A stretch of DNA of 64,000 nt, from NCBI GenBank assembly GCA_037447655.1, contig JBBHKE010002928.1, positions 1 through 64,000 on the forward strand, given 5' to 3'. A program made the position numbers and the translations under genes. Under the pieces are notes generated by a model. That model saw nothing but the letters and a program-made list of their open reading frames with translations. It was not told the DNA's origin and did no database searches. Below are positions 33,363 through 43,610 of the stretch, piece by piece (within the stretch, counting starts at the first letter, position 1; the number at the start of each line of letters is the position of its first letter). The stretch comes from Zygnema cylindricum (lineage: Eukaryota > Streptophyta > Zygnematophyceae > Zygnematales > Zygnemataceae).

Positions 33363-33800
33363 CTTCGAAGGTAATGCTTACAAAACCTTCCTACCGTTCT
33401 CCAACTTTACTCTCAATGTGTTAGTTTCCCAATTAATTTGAGGGTTATGTTTTGTTAACCAAGGCTTTCCCAATATTAGCTTCTCACTACCCAAATTCAT
33501 TATTTCACACACAACTTTCATTTTATGACCCTGGATATCAACTTTTATTGTGTCAATTTGTAAATATAATGTGGACTTATTACCATTTGCCACTTGAACA
33601 TGCAAAGGTTTTTCCCTTATGACTGTAAAAATTTTATTTTCCTCTACAAACTTATATGAAATAAAATTATGTGTAGCACCTTAATCTACCGTAACTCTTA
33701 ATGGTTTCCCTTCCACTAAAGACTCTAATCTGATCAAACTGTGTCAGGTGTCTTCGTAACTTAAATGTCCCAACATAGGTCTGTTGTTAAGAGTTTAATC
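33363..33800 (-). pseudogene. Ty3/gypsy protease with a stop inside the active-site motif
   Basis: On the minus strand near 33690-33665 the sequence reads LRVTVD-stop-GATHNFIS. This is the gypsy retropepsin signature D-S/T-G-A-T-H-x-F-I with the second residue replaced by TAA (33681-33683 on the plus strand). Below it a 75-codon open stretch (33605-33378) has LVANGNKST-type and GSEKLILGKPWL words, the usual C-terminal half of this protease (ILGMPWL in relatives). Confidence 0.8.
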
Positions 33801-35243
33801 AGAAGGATTGTTCAAACTATGGAGCATAGTTAGCATCATAATAAATTCAGCTATCCTAGCCTTTTCGTTCATTTACTTGCCCTCCAGAGTTAACTCCTTA
33901 ACCTCTAGATCTGGTCGACTCAACTGAGGACTTTCAACTAGTCTTTTCCGTTTCCCACCTCCTAGGCTTCCTGCACAGCTAGGTATAATGCAATATCTTC
34001 CTGAAGACCTTCATTGACATCAATTGTTTTAAGAGATCCTTTATTTGTATAGTCGTTAGCGTAATGATCACGACCTTCGCAATTAAAACAAGTGATTTTC
34101 TTTTTCGGTTTTGTGCACTCTTTGTTAAAATGTCCCTCCTCTCCACAGTTATAACAGTTTATTTTCTTCAATTGTGCACACTCAAATACCCTATCACCTC
34201 TTTTCTAACAAATAGTGCATGTGGGAATGTTACGATTGGTTTCTCAGCATTATTACTTGGTTTAGGACTCTTAATAAATCCCCCTCTATTGTTAAATTTG
34301 TTTCCTGCATTAACAGCTTGTCCACCTCTCTGATTTCCCTTTAAGATATTTTGTCTGTTCACGAGACCTGCATTCATACCCTCTTCACAATTCCTCCTCA
34401 CCCCAATCTGATACTTATTCAAATTACCCTAGAATGATCGAGTTTCCCAATTATGCCCCAACTGATCCTCTAATTTTAATGATTTATCTTGTAATTCCTT
34501 CAAATTAATAATTTTTTGATGTTTCAGTTTTTATTTTAGTATAGGATTCAGATAGTTCAAGAAATGCAACTTAGCCATTTCATCAGTCAAACCTATGACA
34601 TGCATGCTAGATGAGTCAAATTCTACAATATAATCTTTCACATATCTAGACACAGTTCAGCCACTTTTTTTCCATTTTGGATTTATAAGTGACAGACAAG
34701 AAACGCAATTTGATTGCGGTCTTAAATGCTTCCCAATCAATATTATCAAGAATTAGGCTAGACCTTCTTTTAGTGTAATACCAAATCTGAGCATCACCTT
34801 TCAGACATCTAATAGCAAAATAAGTGTAATCATCACGATCACAATTCCTAGATTCCAAATAATATTCCATATGAAAAATCCAAGCATCCAACTCATCAAT
34901 CTTCTTGCCATCAAAGGATGGTGCTTCATTGATAGACATTTTCAGATTTGTTATCTTCTTAGGTCTATCGTGTTCATCTTCCCTAAACTCGAATTCCTCT
35001 TACTACTCTCACCTTTTTGGTCATTAACATCATTTTTGGTGTTGATTAAATTAATTAGCTCATCCAATTTCTGATTTGAAACATTCATATATTCCTTAAC
35101 ATCCTTCAATTCACTTTTCAATTCCGAATATGTTTCATCAATAACAGCACCATGATTATTAAATCTTTTGACCAATTTGACAGTACGCTTCTTAAAAACA
35201 TTTAAAGCATTTTCCATTTCACGTTTCCATGCAGAATTTGCCA
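33801..35243 (-). pseudogene. Ty3/gypsy gag with two zinc knuckles (broken)
   Basis: The first open stretch (35250-34951) is Lys/Glu-rich and coiled-coil-like (SELKSELKDVKEYM, QKLDELINLI). The next (34939-34646) is a gag capsid domain with SFDGKKIDELDAWIFHMEYYLE, CLKGDAQIWYY and DWEAFKTAI. After frame breaks, 34171-33962 carries two CCHC knuckles: CYNCGEEGHFNKEC (perfect) and CFNCEGRDHYANDY (the last Cys is Tyr). The order and words are typical of plant Ty3/gypsy gag. Frameshifts between the pieces show it is not functional. Confidence 0.84.
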
Positions 35244-35969
35244 TTATCACACAACGAAATCAAGCAATAAAAAAGGTACAGTATGATTATCCAAAAGAGT
35301 TTGCAACAAATTTGAAGTCTTAGATTTCTCCAATCCTATACTTCTTTTCCTTGACAAATCTTTTGAAAGATATCAAAATCTGAGAAATCAAATAAAAATT
35401 AAAAGTAAGTAGGTGAAAATTCAATTTTCCCAAACATTTAAAATAGTGAGGTAAAAAATTTCCCCACAAATTTTGCAAAAGCAAAATTGAAAGCAATCAA
35501 AGGTAACAATTTAGGGTTTGAAAAGTTTTGAGTCATTTTTGGACTCCTTTGCTCTTGAAGAAGTAAAGTACTCCTTTTTCCTTCTCCTCCATTAAAAAAT
35601 TTCCTTATTCCCACTACATTTAGATCTTTTACTCTGTAATCCTCACATTCTCACCATTCATGGCTTGAAGCCCTCCCTCTACACATAAATCATTGCTACG
35701 AGAAGGCAAGTTTGTTTAGCATCTAGGTAATTGGAGAACGCTTCAGCGTTGGCTACACTACCCAGCCCGCCTGAGCCCTTAGGACCTAAGCAAGCCTCAC
35801 ATCTAACGAGCGGCCGCTAGCAGTGTGGTCACTTAGTTTCTCTCCAATCCCCTACCACTTGACATTGTGGTTTCACCGACCCAGGTCATAGCACCCTCAC
35901 CGGTCACGACAGTCGATTTTCAGGTGTGCAAACTTCTCCATGGTTTCTAACCAAAGCTTCGATTTCATA
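35244..35969 (-). other. Leader between gypsy 5' LTR and gag
   Basis: Noncoding stretch with no significant open frame. Immediately inside the LTR the minus strand reads TGAAATCGAAGCTTTGGTTAG. I cannot match this confidently to a tRNA 3' end, so no primer-binding site is called. Confidence 0.5.
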
Positions 35970-37545
35970 TGTAATAGGATCTCCTACCTCTCATAAAATC
36001 CCATTACTACAACCAATTTTAATTACACATTCCACACATTGGAAAATATACATTCACATTCGACATCACTCACATAAGGATAAACTTTTAATTAGAAGAA
36101 GCTTCTGTCCATATAACATTAGCTTCGTCTCTTGCCCTCGTGGCTCAACCCTTCTTATCAAAGTGTTTTTTACTACTCTCTACTCTTAATAATTCTATCT
36201 CTTAACTACTAAAACACTACTTAGTTTGTAAGAGATTTCAATGCAAAAATGACATTGCTCCAATTTGGTTTTAATCGCCCTAGACCAAAATCAGTCAGAA
36301 TTTCCACAATTTTTTCCAAAGGAAAAGATGTCTACTCTTCTGTTACACTTCTCTATTTATCCATTATCGTCATTGACTAGCCAGGCCAGAGTCAACGCTC
36401 CGTTCAACGGGTTTTACCTGGGCCAATCATTGATCAACAATGACTCAGATTGACTAATGCAAAAACGTGCGAAATCTCTTACTAACTACGTAGCATTTAC
36501 CAACCAATCAAACGTTACGTTTCACTACATAACATTTACGTGCAAAAGTGTGCGCCAAACGAAACGCGACTTTGCACGAACGTGCGTCACAAATTTCGCA
36601 CGCAAAACTACCAACAAAATTCCATTAAGTGAAAGTGACGTTTCGTGTTAAAAATTGTACGAAACGAACAATCGTACGCACTAAACAACTAAATGTTTAA
36701 TTAGTACTTTATGAAACGTACAAGCGAAGTTTCGGTACTAATTTGACCCTTAACCCGTTTCAATGATACCCACATGTTAGTTTGACCCCACGCTGTCAAC
36801 AAATACACCCATCGCTATATCTTTTGAATTAAAACTCCAAATCGCACGATTCTTTCGCGGACGTCTACCAAATTCATAAGTTTATAATCCTAACCCTTAA
36901 ATACCCATTTACACCCAAGTTCAATTAACTATTACTGTTAGAGTCTCGGTAGAATATATCAAGGATTATGCTCGATTGATATTCAATATATTGAATATCG
37001 AAATTTATCGAATATGAATTTACCCGATACCCAACACTAACTGATGTTGTCCTTTTCCGGAAAAGTATCTCATTTGCTTACCACAATTAGCAAAACTTTT
37101 CCTTCCTCCGTAATTCTCTCGCTTAATCAAAAATCTTGCAAAACATTGAAATGGAACTTCAATTTTCCTTGAAAACTCCCATTTGCAATCACATGAGGTT
37201 TCACTCATTCACATTTGAATTTCAAATTCGCGTTCAAATTCGCATTCAAATTCTCGTTTGAATTCACATTTTTCACATTAATTTGTGGAAAGATCCTGAC
37301 CGCCTTCACTTCATATATAACCGAAGCGTCCAAAAAACATCCTCCTCCTATTAATTTTGTGGTTTTGCGATCTAAAATCAAACATTTTGGCACTATTTTG
37401 AATCATTCACGCTGCATGTTTTAGTCTCGTTAGATTTGTACAATTAACATTTTTTGACATTGTTGTGGATGGTAATCGCCACAAATTTCGAAATCATCTA
37501 AATAGAATAAATAACATATTTCCGCATTATTCTGAACTTTACACA
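35970..37545 (-). repeat. 5' LTR of the gypsy element
   Basis: 1576-bp direct partner of 28606-31068, with the same plus-strand ends (TGTAATAGGATCTCC and TTTACACA). Blocks such as TTTGACCC, CCATCGCTATATCTTTTGAATTAAAAC and GAAAGATCCTGACCGCCTTCAC pair up along the full length with many substitutions, which indicates an old insertion. The hAT-like terminus CGATACCCAACACTA lies at 37025-37039. Confidence 0.82.
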
Positions 37546-40076
37546 TGATGCATTTTTGAATTATCTGATTCGCACAACAACATTATTACTCTTAATGGTA
37601 CATGTGACAAACTTTGGACTTGTCTAATCAGTTCATAAACAACGAAAACATGTTCACTAAACATCGATAGTCTGAGTTAGTATGAACTATTTCATTAATA
37701 TTTTTTTTTTGCAATGTCACTTAAACCAACACTCAAGCCATCATTTACGTATTTTCGGAAGTTGACTCCTGCATATATATAGAAATCGAAAAGATGAAAA
37801 TAAAATGAAGGTAAAGATTAGTAAGAAAAATAGGAAAAAGAGTTGCATACCGTTTCCGTTTCGAAAGAAAGACAACATTGTTTAGCCAAAACATAACAAA
37901 CAAATTTGTATTTCCCTTCTAAACATTCACAACATTTCTTTCAAAACACATAACATGGATATTTATAAGTGGGTAAAAAAACAAGCTTAAATATAACGGT
38001 TAACACAAAAGTTAAAAGGAGGGAAACTAAAGCAAATCTAGAAAATAAATAAAAAATATAGGAGTTACCTTCAAATAAGCCTTCATAAGACAAGAGAAAA
38101 TAATAAAGATTTGTAAAGACATAACCGCCTCGTAAAAAATCGACAAATAAGTTAAAGGATAACAAGGCAGAAGCTATCATGGGTCTCCTGAAATTCTATT
38201 TGCATTATTAGAGGAAAATGCCAATAGCCACGTTATACCAGGCCACACCAATAAGAGCATAGGCTCTTGCCACATCATCAATGGTGGAGTTGGTAGGCAG
38301 CAAAATGTTTGCCATTTCATCTTACACAATTCAAAAATGTAAAAAAACGGCGTGAAAGCGATGACGTGGGCGAAGTGCAATCCAAGGCGGTGAAAGAGGA
38401 GGCGACATCCTAGTTGAAAAAATGGAGAGATTTTTAGGATGGCGGCGCTGTCCTCAGATTTTTAGGATGGCGGCGCATTCGTCATATTCCACAAGGGAAC
38501 AAAAAAAAAGTGGTTCTGATTGGTTTAATAAGGTTCTATTTTGTGAGATCAGTCCGTATTTGGCGTTACCTTACGCCACATATCATCCACGCCAAATGTT
38601 GTATATGTACTCTATTTCTATATATTTTATTACTTTAATTCATATGCCAGTGTGGTAAAAAACCCATATTACTACTGTTTTCAAAGGTCATTTTGATAAG
38701 TTTGTTTCTTTTAGAATTAATATTTACGCTAAAAAAGACATCTACCTATATTAGAATACATTTTTAATGATATTGGTGCAAATTCCCTATTTTAAATGAA
38801 TGCGCGGAATGTCGAACAACAGTTACAAAGTTCTTATGAAAATAAAAGCAAACACATAATGTTATCGTTGAACTATAAACTTTTCACATATAAATTTATG
38901 TAAATGTTCACACGGACGACAATGTTGTCGATGAACAGAGCAATGCGAACGTATTTTTTTTTGATGTGATTTAGTCTTTTTGTTTGGTGCAATTTCACGT
39001 GCAAGCACGATTCTATTAAATCATTATTTGTACCTTTTTACTTATAAAATTACAATTTTGCACGGCCAAACTCATTCTATACTTCACACTATTTAAAATG
39101 AACATATATCAAAATTATTAACGCTAATTCAAAGGTACCTTAAATGGTGAAAAGAATAATTTAGAATTATGTACTCTATTTAATGCAATAGAGTCAAAAT
39201 TTAGGATGACGAAAATAGCGTTCATAACTCTAATTACGATTCCCAATGTATTGTACTGTATTTCACGATTCAATATTTTTAAGAATCATTCTATCCTGTC
39301 ATTAGAAAATTCGCCAACTAAACAACAAAAAGCGATGTTCTTCAAATCGTGCAATTTTTTCATTTTTTACGATTTCTACGTATAAATGGTGATTGTTGAA
39401 AAAATCGCAAAAAAACACGGAGTACAATTTGTCTTGTAAACTGAACCAAAAAATTACGGCAAATGTATGGTATTTCTTGGGAAATGTACTGACTTTGACG
39501 AAAAGATACGTTGCACTACTTATTGTTTTCGATCTACTAAACTAAACAAAAATTTTACGGGAAATGTACAGAATTCTACGGAAATGTACGGACTTTTACC
39601 AAAAGAGACGTTAAATTGTTGCGCCATTTGCGCGTGGTAAGTTTGAATTCTGTACGATTGTACGGAAATTCGTTTTACATGTACAGATTAGTATGGATAC
39701 AAAATCTCTAACGATTTTAACGATTATTTCAAATCGTTCAATGCGTTACTTACATATAATTCGTCGTGATTGAATCGTTAGTACTAAACCGTCTGAACAA
39801 CTATGCAAAAAGTCAAAAACTTTATGGTGCGTTTTTGTACTGTATAGTTGAGTGCATAATGATCATGGCGTTAGTGGAAAGTGACGTGCACAGTCCCACG
39901 AGAAACTGTGCATTGTATTGTGTTAATATCGTGATGGGATTCTTTTGTAGGGCTTGCATACACTAGGTACAGAACCTCTTTTTCTTCGTAGGAACAAAAC
40001 CTTATATATTTGTGAATAGAACCTATGTGGGCGGTTGTGAGCCATTCATATTACGGCCTACCAGCCTATATATAAA
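37546..40076. other. AT-rich stretch without a recognised gene
   Basis: No gene recognised on either strand. A 35-codon minus-strand frame at 38208-38315 reads MANILLPTNSTIDDVARAYA and then a hydrophobic tail; it is too short to support. A 20-bp word GATTTTTAGGATGGCGGCGC is repeated at 38429 and 38457. From about 39400 to 39660 the words GGGAAATGTAC and TTGACGAAAAGATACGTTGCAC recur, and the same words occur inside the hAT-like element at 52790-52930. Confidence 0.6.
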
Positions 40077-41190
40077 AAGGATTCCCTTGTTCCCACCAAA
40101 TATCTCATCACTCTTTTGGCTGCTTCTCATTCTCTTTTTCTAGGTTCATTTAGACTTCAACTGAGAACATCTACAGCTGCAGCTATGTCCGGACGTGTCC
40201 TATTCATAAAGTAAATTAAACTGCCTGTAATTTGTCGATAAGGAATTCCTTCCAAAAACCTCTTTTTTTCCTCATCCATCTCTTATTCAAAATCTATATC
40301 CCTCCCTCTTCACTCCCCTTCGATACTTTCTTTAGATCCATGGGAGTGGTACACCCATTTGCTTTCTCCATCTGAAACTTTTCTAACATATTACCGATAC
40401 TTCTTTTTTAGTGAGTCTTATAATTCTATTCCCTCTATCCCTTTCCATTTGAATCCCCAAAATGTATTTTTCTTCGTCGAGATCTTTTATGTCAAACCGA
40501 CTTCTCAGATCCTGTTTGAATTTGTTAATTTTATCTAAAGACTTGCTCAAGACTAACAAATCATCAACATAAATGGCAATAAATATCACTCTATTTTCAT
40601 CCTCAAATATGTATATATGGAGTGATTTGAACTTGTTCTAATGCATCCCAAACCTGTCAAAAATTTGTCCAATTTTATGTTCCATTAACGCGGGGCTTGC
40701 TTATGGCCATAAAGTGATTTTATCAGTTTGCGCATCTTGCTTTCTTCTCCTTTTTCCACGAATCCTTCCGGTTTCCTCATGTAGATTTCTTCTTCCGACT
40801 CTCCGTGTAAGAAGGCGGTTTAAATATCCATCTTGTGTATTTCTATATCCTTTGTTGCGGCTAAACTTCAGAGGATTCTGACAAAGGGAAATCTGACTAC
40901 TAGTGCAAAGGTTTCTTCATAGTCTATTCTTTATTTTAGAGTATAACCTTTAGCAACCAACTTAGCTTTATATCTTTCAATGGTATTATCTGGGATTAGT
41001 TTAAGCTTAAAAACCCACTTACATCCAATTGGTTTTCGGTCCGGTGGACAGTTTACCAACTCCTATGTATTGGCTTCTATGATGGAAGCCATTTCTTCAT
41101 TGATGGCAGTGATCCACCGTCTACTTTTTGGGGTATTTATGGCCTCTACGTATGTTTGAGGTTCATTCGGGTGAGACATCTTTGAGAGTT
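40077..41190 (-). pseudogene. Ty1/copia reverse transcriptase (element E2, 3' truncated)
   Basis: Minus-strand RT of the element that hosts the intact copia insertion. Words near 41100 match the INEEMASIMEA-type RT start, and YVDD lies at about 40560-40571 in the open frame 40589-40383. Going down, it continues through LIYFMNRTRPD and WEAAKRVMRYLVGT to about 40077 and stops there. RNase H, polypurine tract and 3' LTR are absent, so the 3' end of the element has been lost. Frame breaks are frequent. Confidence 0.83.
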
Positions 41191-42546
41191 TGTTATTTAC
41201 TTGTTTTTTTAAAGCCTTTTACTACTTCTTCCTCCTTCAAAATTTGACGACGGTAGGGAAGGCATCCTCGGGTTTCGTTTAAGAAGATTTTCAACTCCCC
41301 TATCTTCCAATTCCAATGTTTGATCAAGTTCCTCGTCCATTTCCACTTCGTATTGCGGCGTTTTTTCGGATGTTGTCTTTCCGTCCTTCTCCTTTGGTAT
41401 ATGTGCAAATTTTTCCTTCTCCCCGTCTTCCTTCTCTTCATTTCCAAAGTCAAAGTTAGAAAACTGACCCGGTTCAAATCTAATTTTGACTTCTCTGTTA
41501 TATTTGAATGGATCAATAGACTTTACTTCATTCATCACCACTATGTGTTTTCCCAAAAAGATATCTCTCTTTTTCAAGTCATACACTCGATATCCTTTTG
41601 TGCTCTCTTCATATCCTACAAGATATTGTGGTTTCCCTCTTCCCTCAAACTTCTACTTAGTCTCATTGGATTCCAAACTGTAGACTTGACTTCCGACCCT
41701 TTTCAGCTATGAAATAAACCTCATTATCAAAGCTAGCTGTGAAGATTCCTTTCATACTTCTTGTTTCGAACTCTTTTTCATCTAGAACAACTGTAGAGAC
41801 TAAATTCTTGTTAAGCTGTGGAATGTAAATAACATCTGAGAGTGTTACGATTGAAGCCTTTCTATCAACTAAAACTTTTAAATCAATTGATCCAACAAGA
41901 CTCGTGGTTCTACTCTACCATTTCCATACTCTTTCTCAATTGTTGGATTTTTTCTTAATTTAGTAAACCACCTCTTATCCTTGCACATATGCATTGAGGC
42001 CCTTGAGTCTATGATCCACCCATCCTCAGGTGGATCCCTCTTCCCTCTGAAAGCACACTTTTGTCTCCGTAGAATGTCTACATGCTTCTCAGTGGTTTTT
42101 GGTTTAAGAAAGAAGCTCCTCAAGCTCCTCTTCCGGTTCGGTTACTTCATCTTCTTCCATGTCTTGAACTTCAGTTAGAAAAGCCTTTTTCTTTCCTCCA
42201 TCTCTTGAGAAACCTTGTCCATCTTTTAGTAAGAGATTTGCAAGCTTGACACAATCTGCTATATAATGTCCCAGTTTCTTGCAGAAGTGACATAGTCCAC
42301 CTTGAAGAGCTCTTCTTCCTTAAGGATCAAATCAGCCACCTCCTTGTCCTTTTCCTCCAAAGTTTTCGATAGGGATCCTTTCCCTTTTCCTCATCGCGCT
42401 TCCACCAATCAGATCTTGCATATAATGCTTAAACACTCGAACTTCCTCTCCTAAGTTCTATGGTACTCTCTTTCACTCAAATCATCCCCTTTGTATCATC
42501 CGAATTCTAATTGCTATCACCTAGAACCTTCAACCGATAAATGGTA
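41191..42546 (-). pseudogene. Ty1/copia gag end, protease and integrase tail (element E2, integrase core deleted)
   Basis: From 42546 down: gag C-terminal region, a CCHC knuckle region with GLCHFCKKLGHYIAD-like words near 42250-42300, the protease DSRASMHMCKD (D-S-G is D-S-R), and protease end words near 41720. Then, at about 41712, it jumps straight to the integrase C-terminal LKRVGSQVYSLE and YLVGYEE, followed by an open frame with YDLKKRDIFLGKHIVVM. The HHCC and DDE parts of integrase, some 750 bp in other copies, are missing. Confidence 0.83.
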
Positions 42547-43595
42547 TGTAGAAACTAATGGTTTTATTAGTATTTTCTAGGTCTGAAAAGAAATATAGAA
42601 GTCGAGGCAGTCTATCTCTAACTTCTCTCTCCAACTCTCAAACTTGTCGCAGTCACTGAGAAATTGGAGAGGAAGCTAGAGCCATGGCTACCTTGGCTAT
42701 CCTGAGGTTTACGGGAATTTTATATTAGGGTTTGTATATTTAATTAAAATGTATGTGCCGGCGGCAGGATTTGATCCTTGTACCTGCCGGCCGGCAGACA
42801 CGAAGTAGCCGGTAGGCTTAGCCGTTTCATCTAGCGGTAGTGTTACCTAGCATATAGTTTGATAATTATTTACATATGTATACAAGCGATAAACCATTTA
42901 ACTAGAATTAATTACGGGATACATAGATCCAGTAATATATAATGTACGACTTACGGTACGGACAAAAATCAGTACCGCGCATTTGTTTCGTAAATGAAAC
43001 AAATACCGCGCATGTATTTATTACGGCTACAATTAAAGCCGAATTTAATCAGACGGCCGGGATTAGCGCCGAGATCGGGGAGGAAGATTTCGGCGGTTTG
43101 TGGCCATCGCCACATCGGATGACGCGTGGCAAAATTCCGTTGGATTGTGGAAACTCCGGAGATTATGGCACCGAATCCGGATTTGACATGTGTCGACATT
43201 TTGGCCATGTCGTACAATGTCCGTACATAAAGTACACCGGCAGTTGTACTTTTGCGTACGGAACTCAATTCTGATTGGTTCCGTACATCAGTAGATAGAG
43301 TTTGTGAGAGAGATAGGACTTAGAAAAATTAGAAGATAGGACCCCCTCTCCCAGAGAGCTTCTGTACAAAAGGTCAACTTTGACCCTCCATAACTTACTG
43401 CTCAGGGGAGCAAATTCAGAGATTCTTTTTGCTATCGACTCAGGGGAGTCTTGTCTTCACAGGGGTGAAGTTGGTCAGAGTTTTGGTCTGCCAGGGTGGC
43501 AGTTATTTTTGCTTAAACACAAAGGGGTCAGGATTATCCTAGAGGCTTCTTGGAAGCTGTCCACTCTGAGGACTTATGGAGGTCTCAGAGTTTCA
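42547..43595 (+). repeat. 5' LTR of the best-preserved copia element
   Basis: 1049 bp from TGTAGAAACTAATGG to CAGAGTTTCA. It aligns without gaps to 47947-48995; I count 16 differing bases, about 1.5 percent. Target duplication TGGTA lies at 42542-42546 and 48996-49000. The LTR contains a strong hairpin at 42757-42795 (GCCGGCGGCAGG pairing with CCTGCCGGCCGGC, one bulged base) enclosing a GATTTGATCC loop. A 110-codon frame inside both LTRs (42942-43274) is not conserved in other copies. An ATG at 43576 is in frame with gag through the LTR end. Confidence 0.96.
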
Positions 43596-43596
43596 G

Positions 43597-43610
43597 GTTA
43601 TGGGCCCACC
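43597..43610 (+). promoter_or_regulatory. Primer-binding site for a tRNA-iMet half-molecule, containing the gag ATG
   Basis: GTTATGGGCCCACC, one base after the LTR, is the exact complement of the anticodon arm of plant initiator tRNA-Met. It is not complementary to the tRNA 3' end, which would give TGGTATCAGAGC. Drosophila copia primes from this same part of the tRNA. The ATG at 43600-43602 lies opposite the CAU anticodon and is in frame with gag. Confidence 0.85.

Noticed and set aside
35930-35969. Primer-binding site for the gypsy element
   Set aside because: The sequence next to the LTR does not match a tRNA 3' end that I can name; a tRNA database comparison would be needed.
38208-38315. 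35-codon minus-strand frame MANILLPTNSTIDDVARAYA with a hydrophobic tail, a possible exon
   Set aside because: Too short, no neighbouring exon or convincing splice context, no family recognised.
42942-43274. 110-codon open frame present in both LTRs of the intact copia element (also 48342-48674)
   Set aside because: The LTR pair is only about 1.5 percent diverged, so conservation between them means nothing; the frame is not kept in the other LTR copies.
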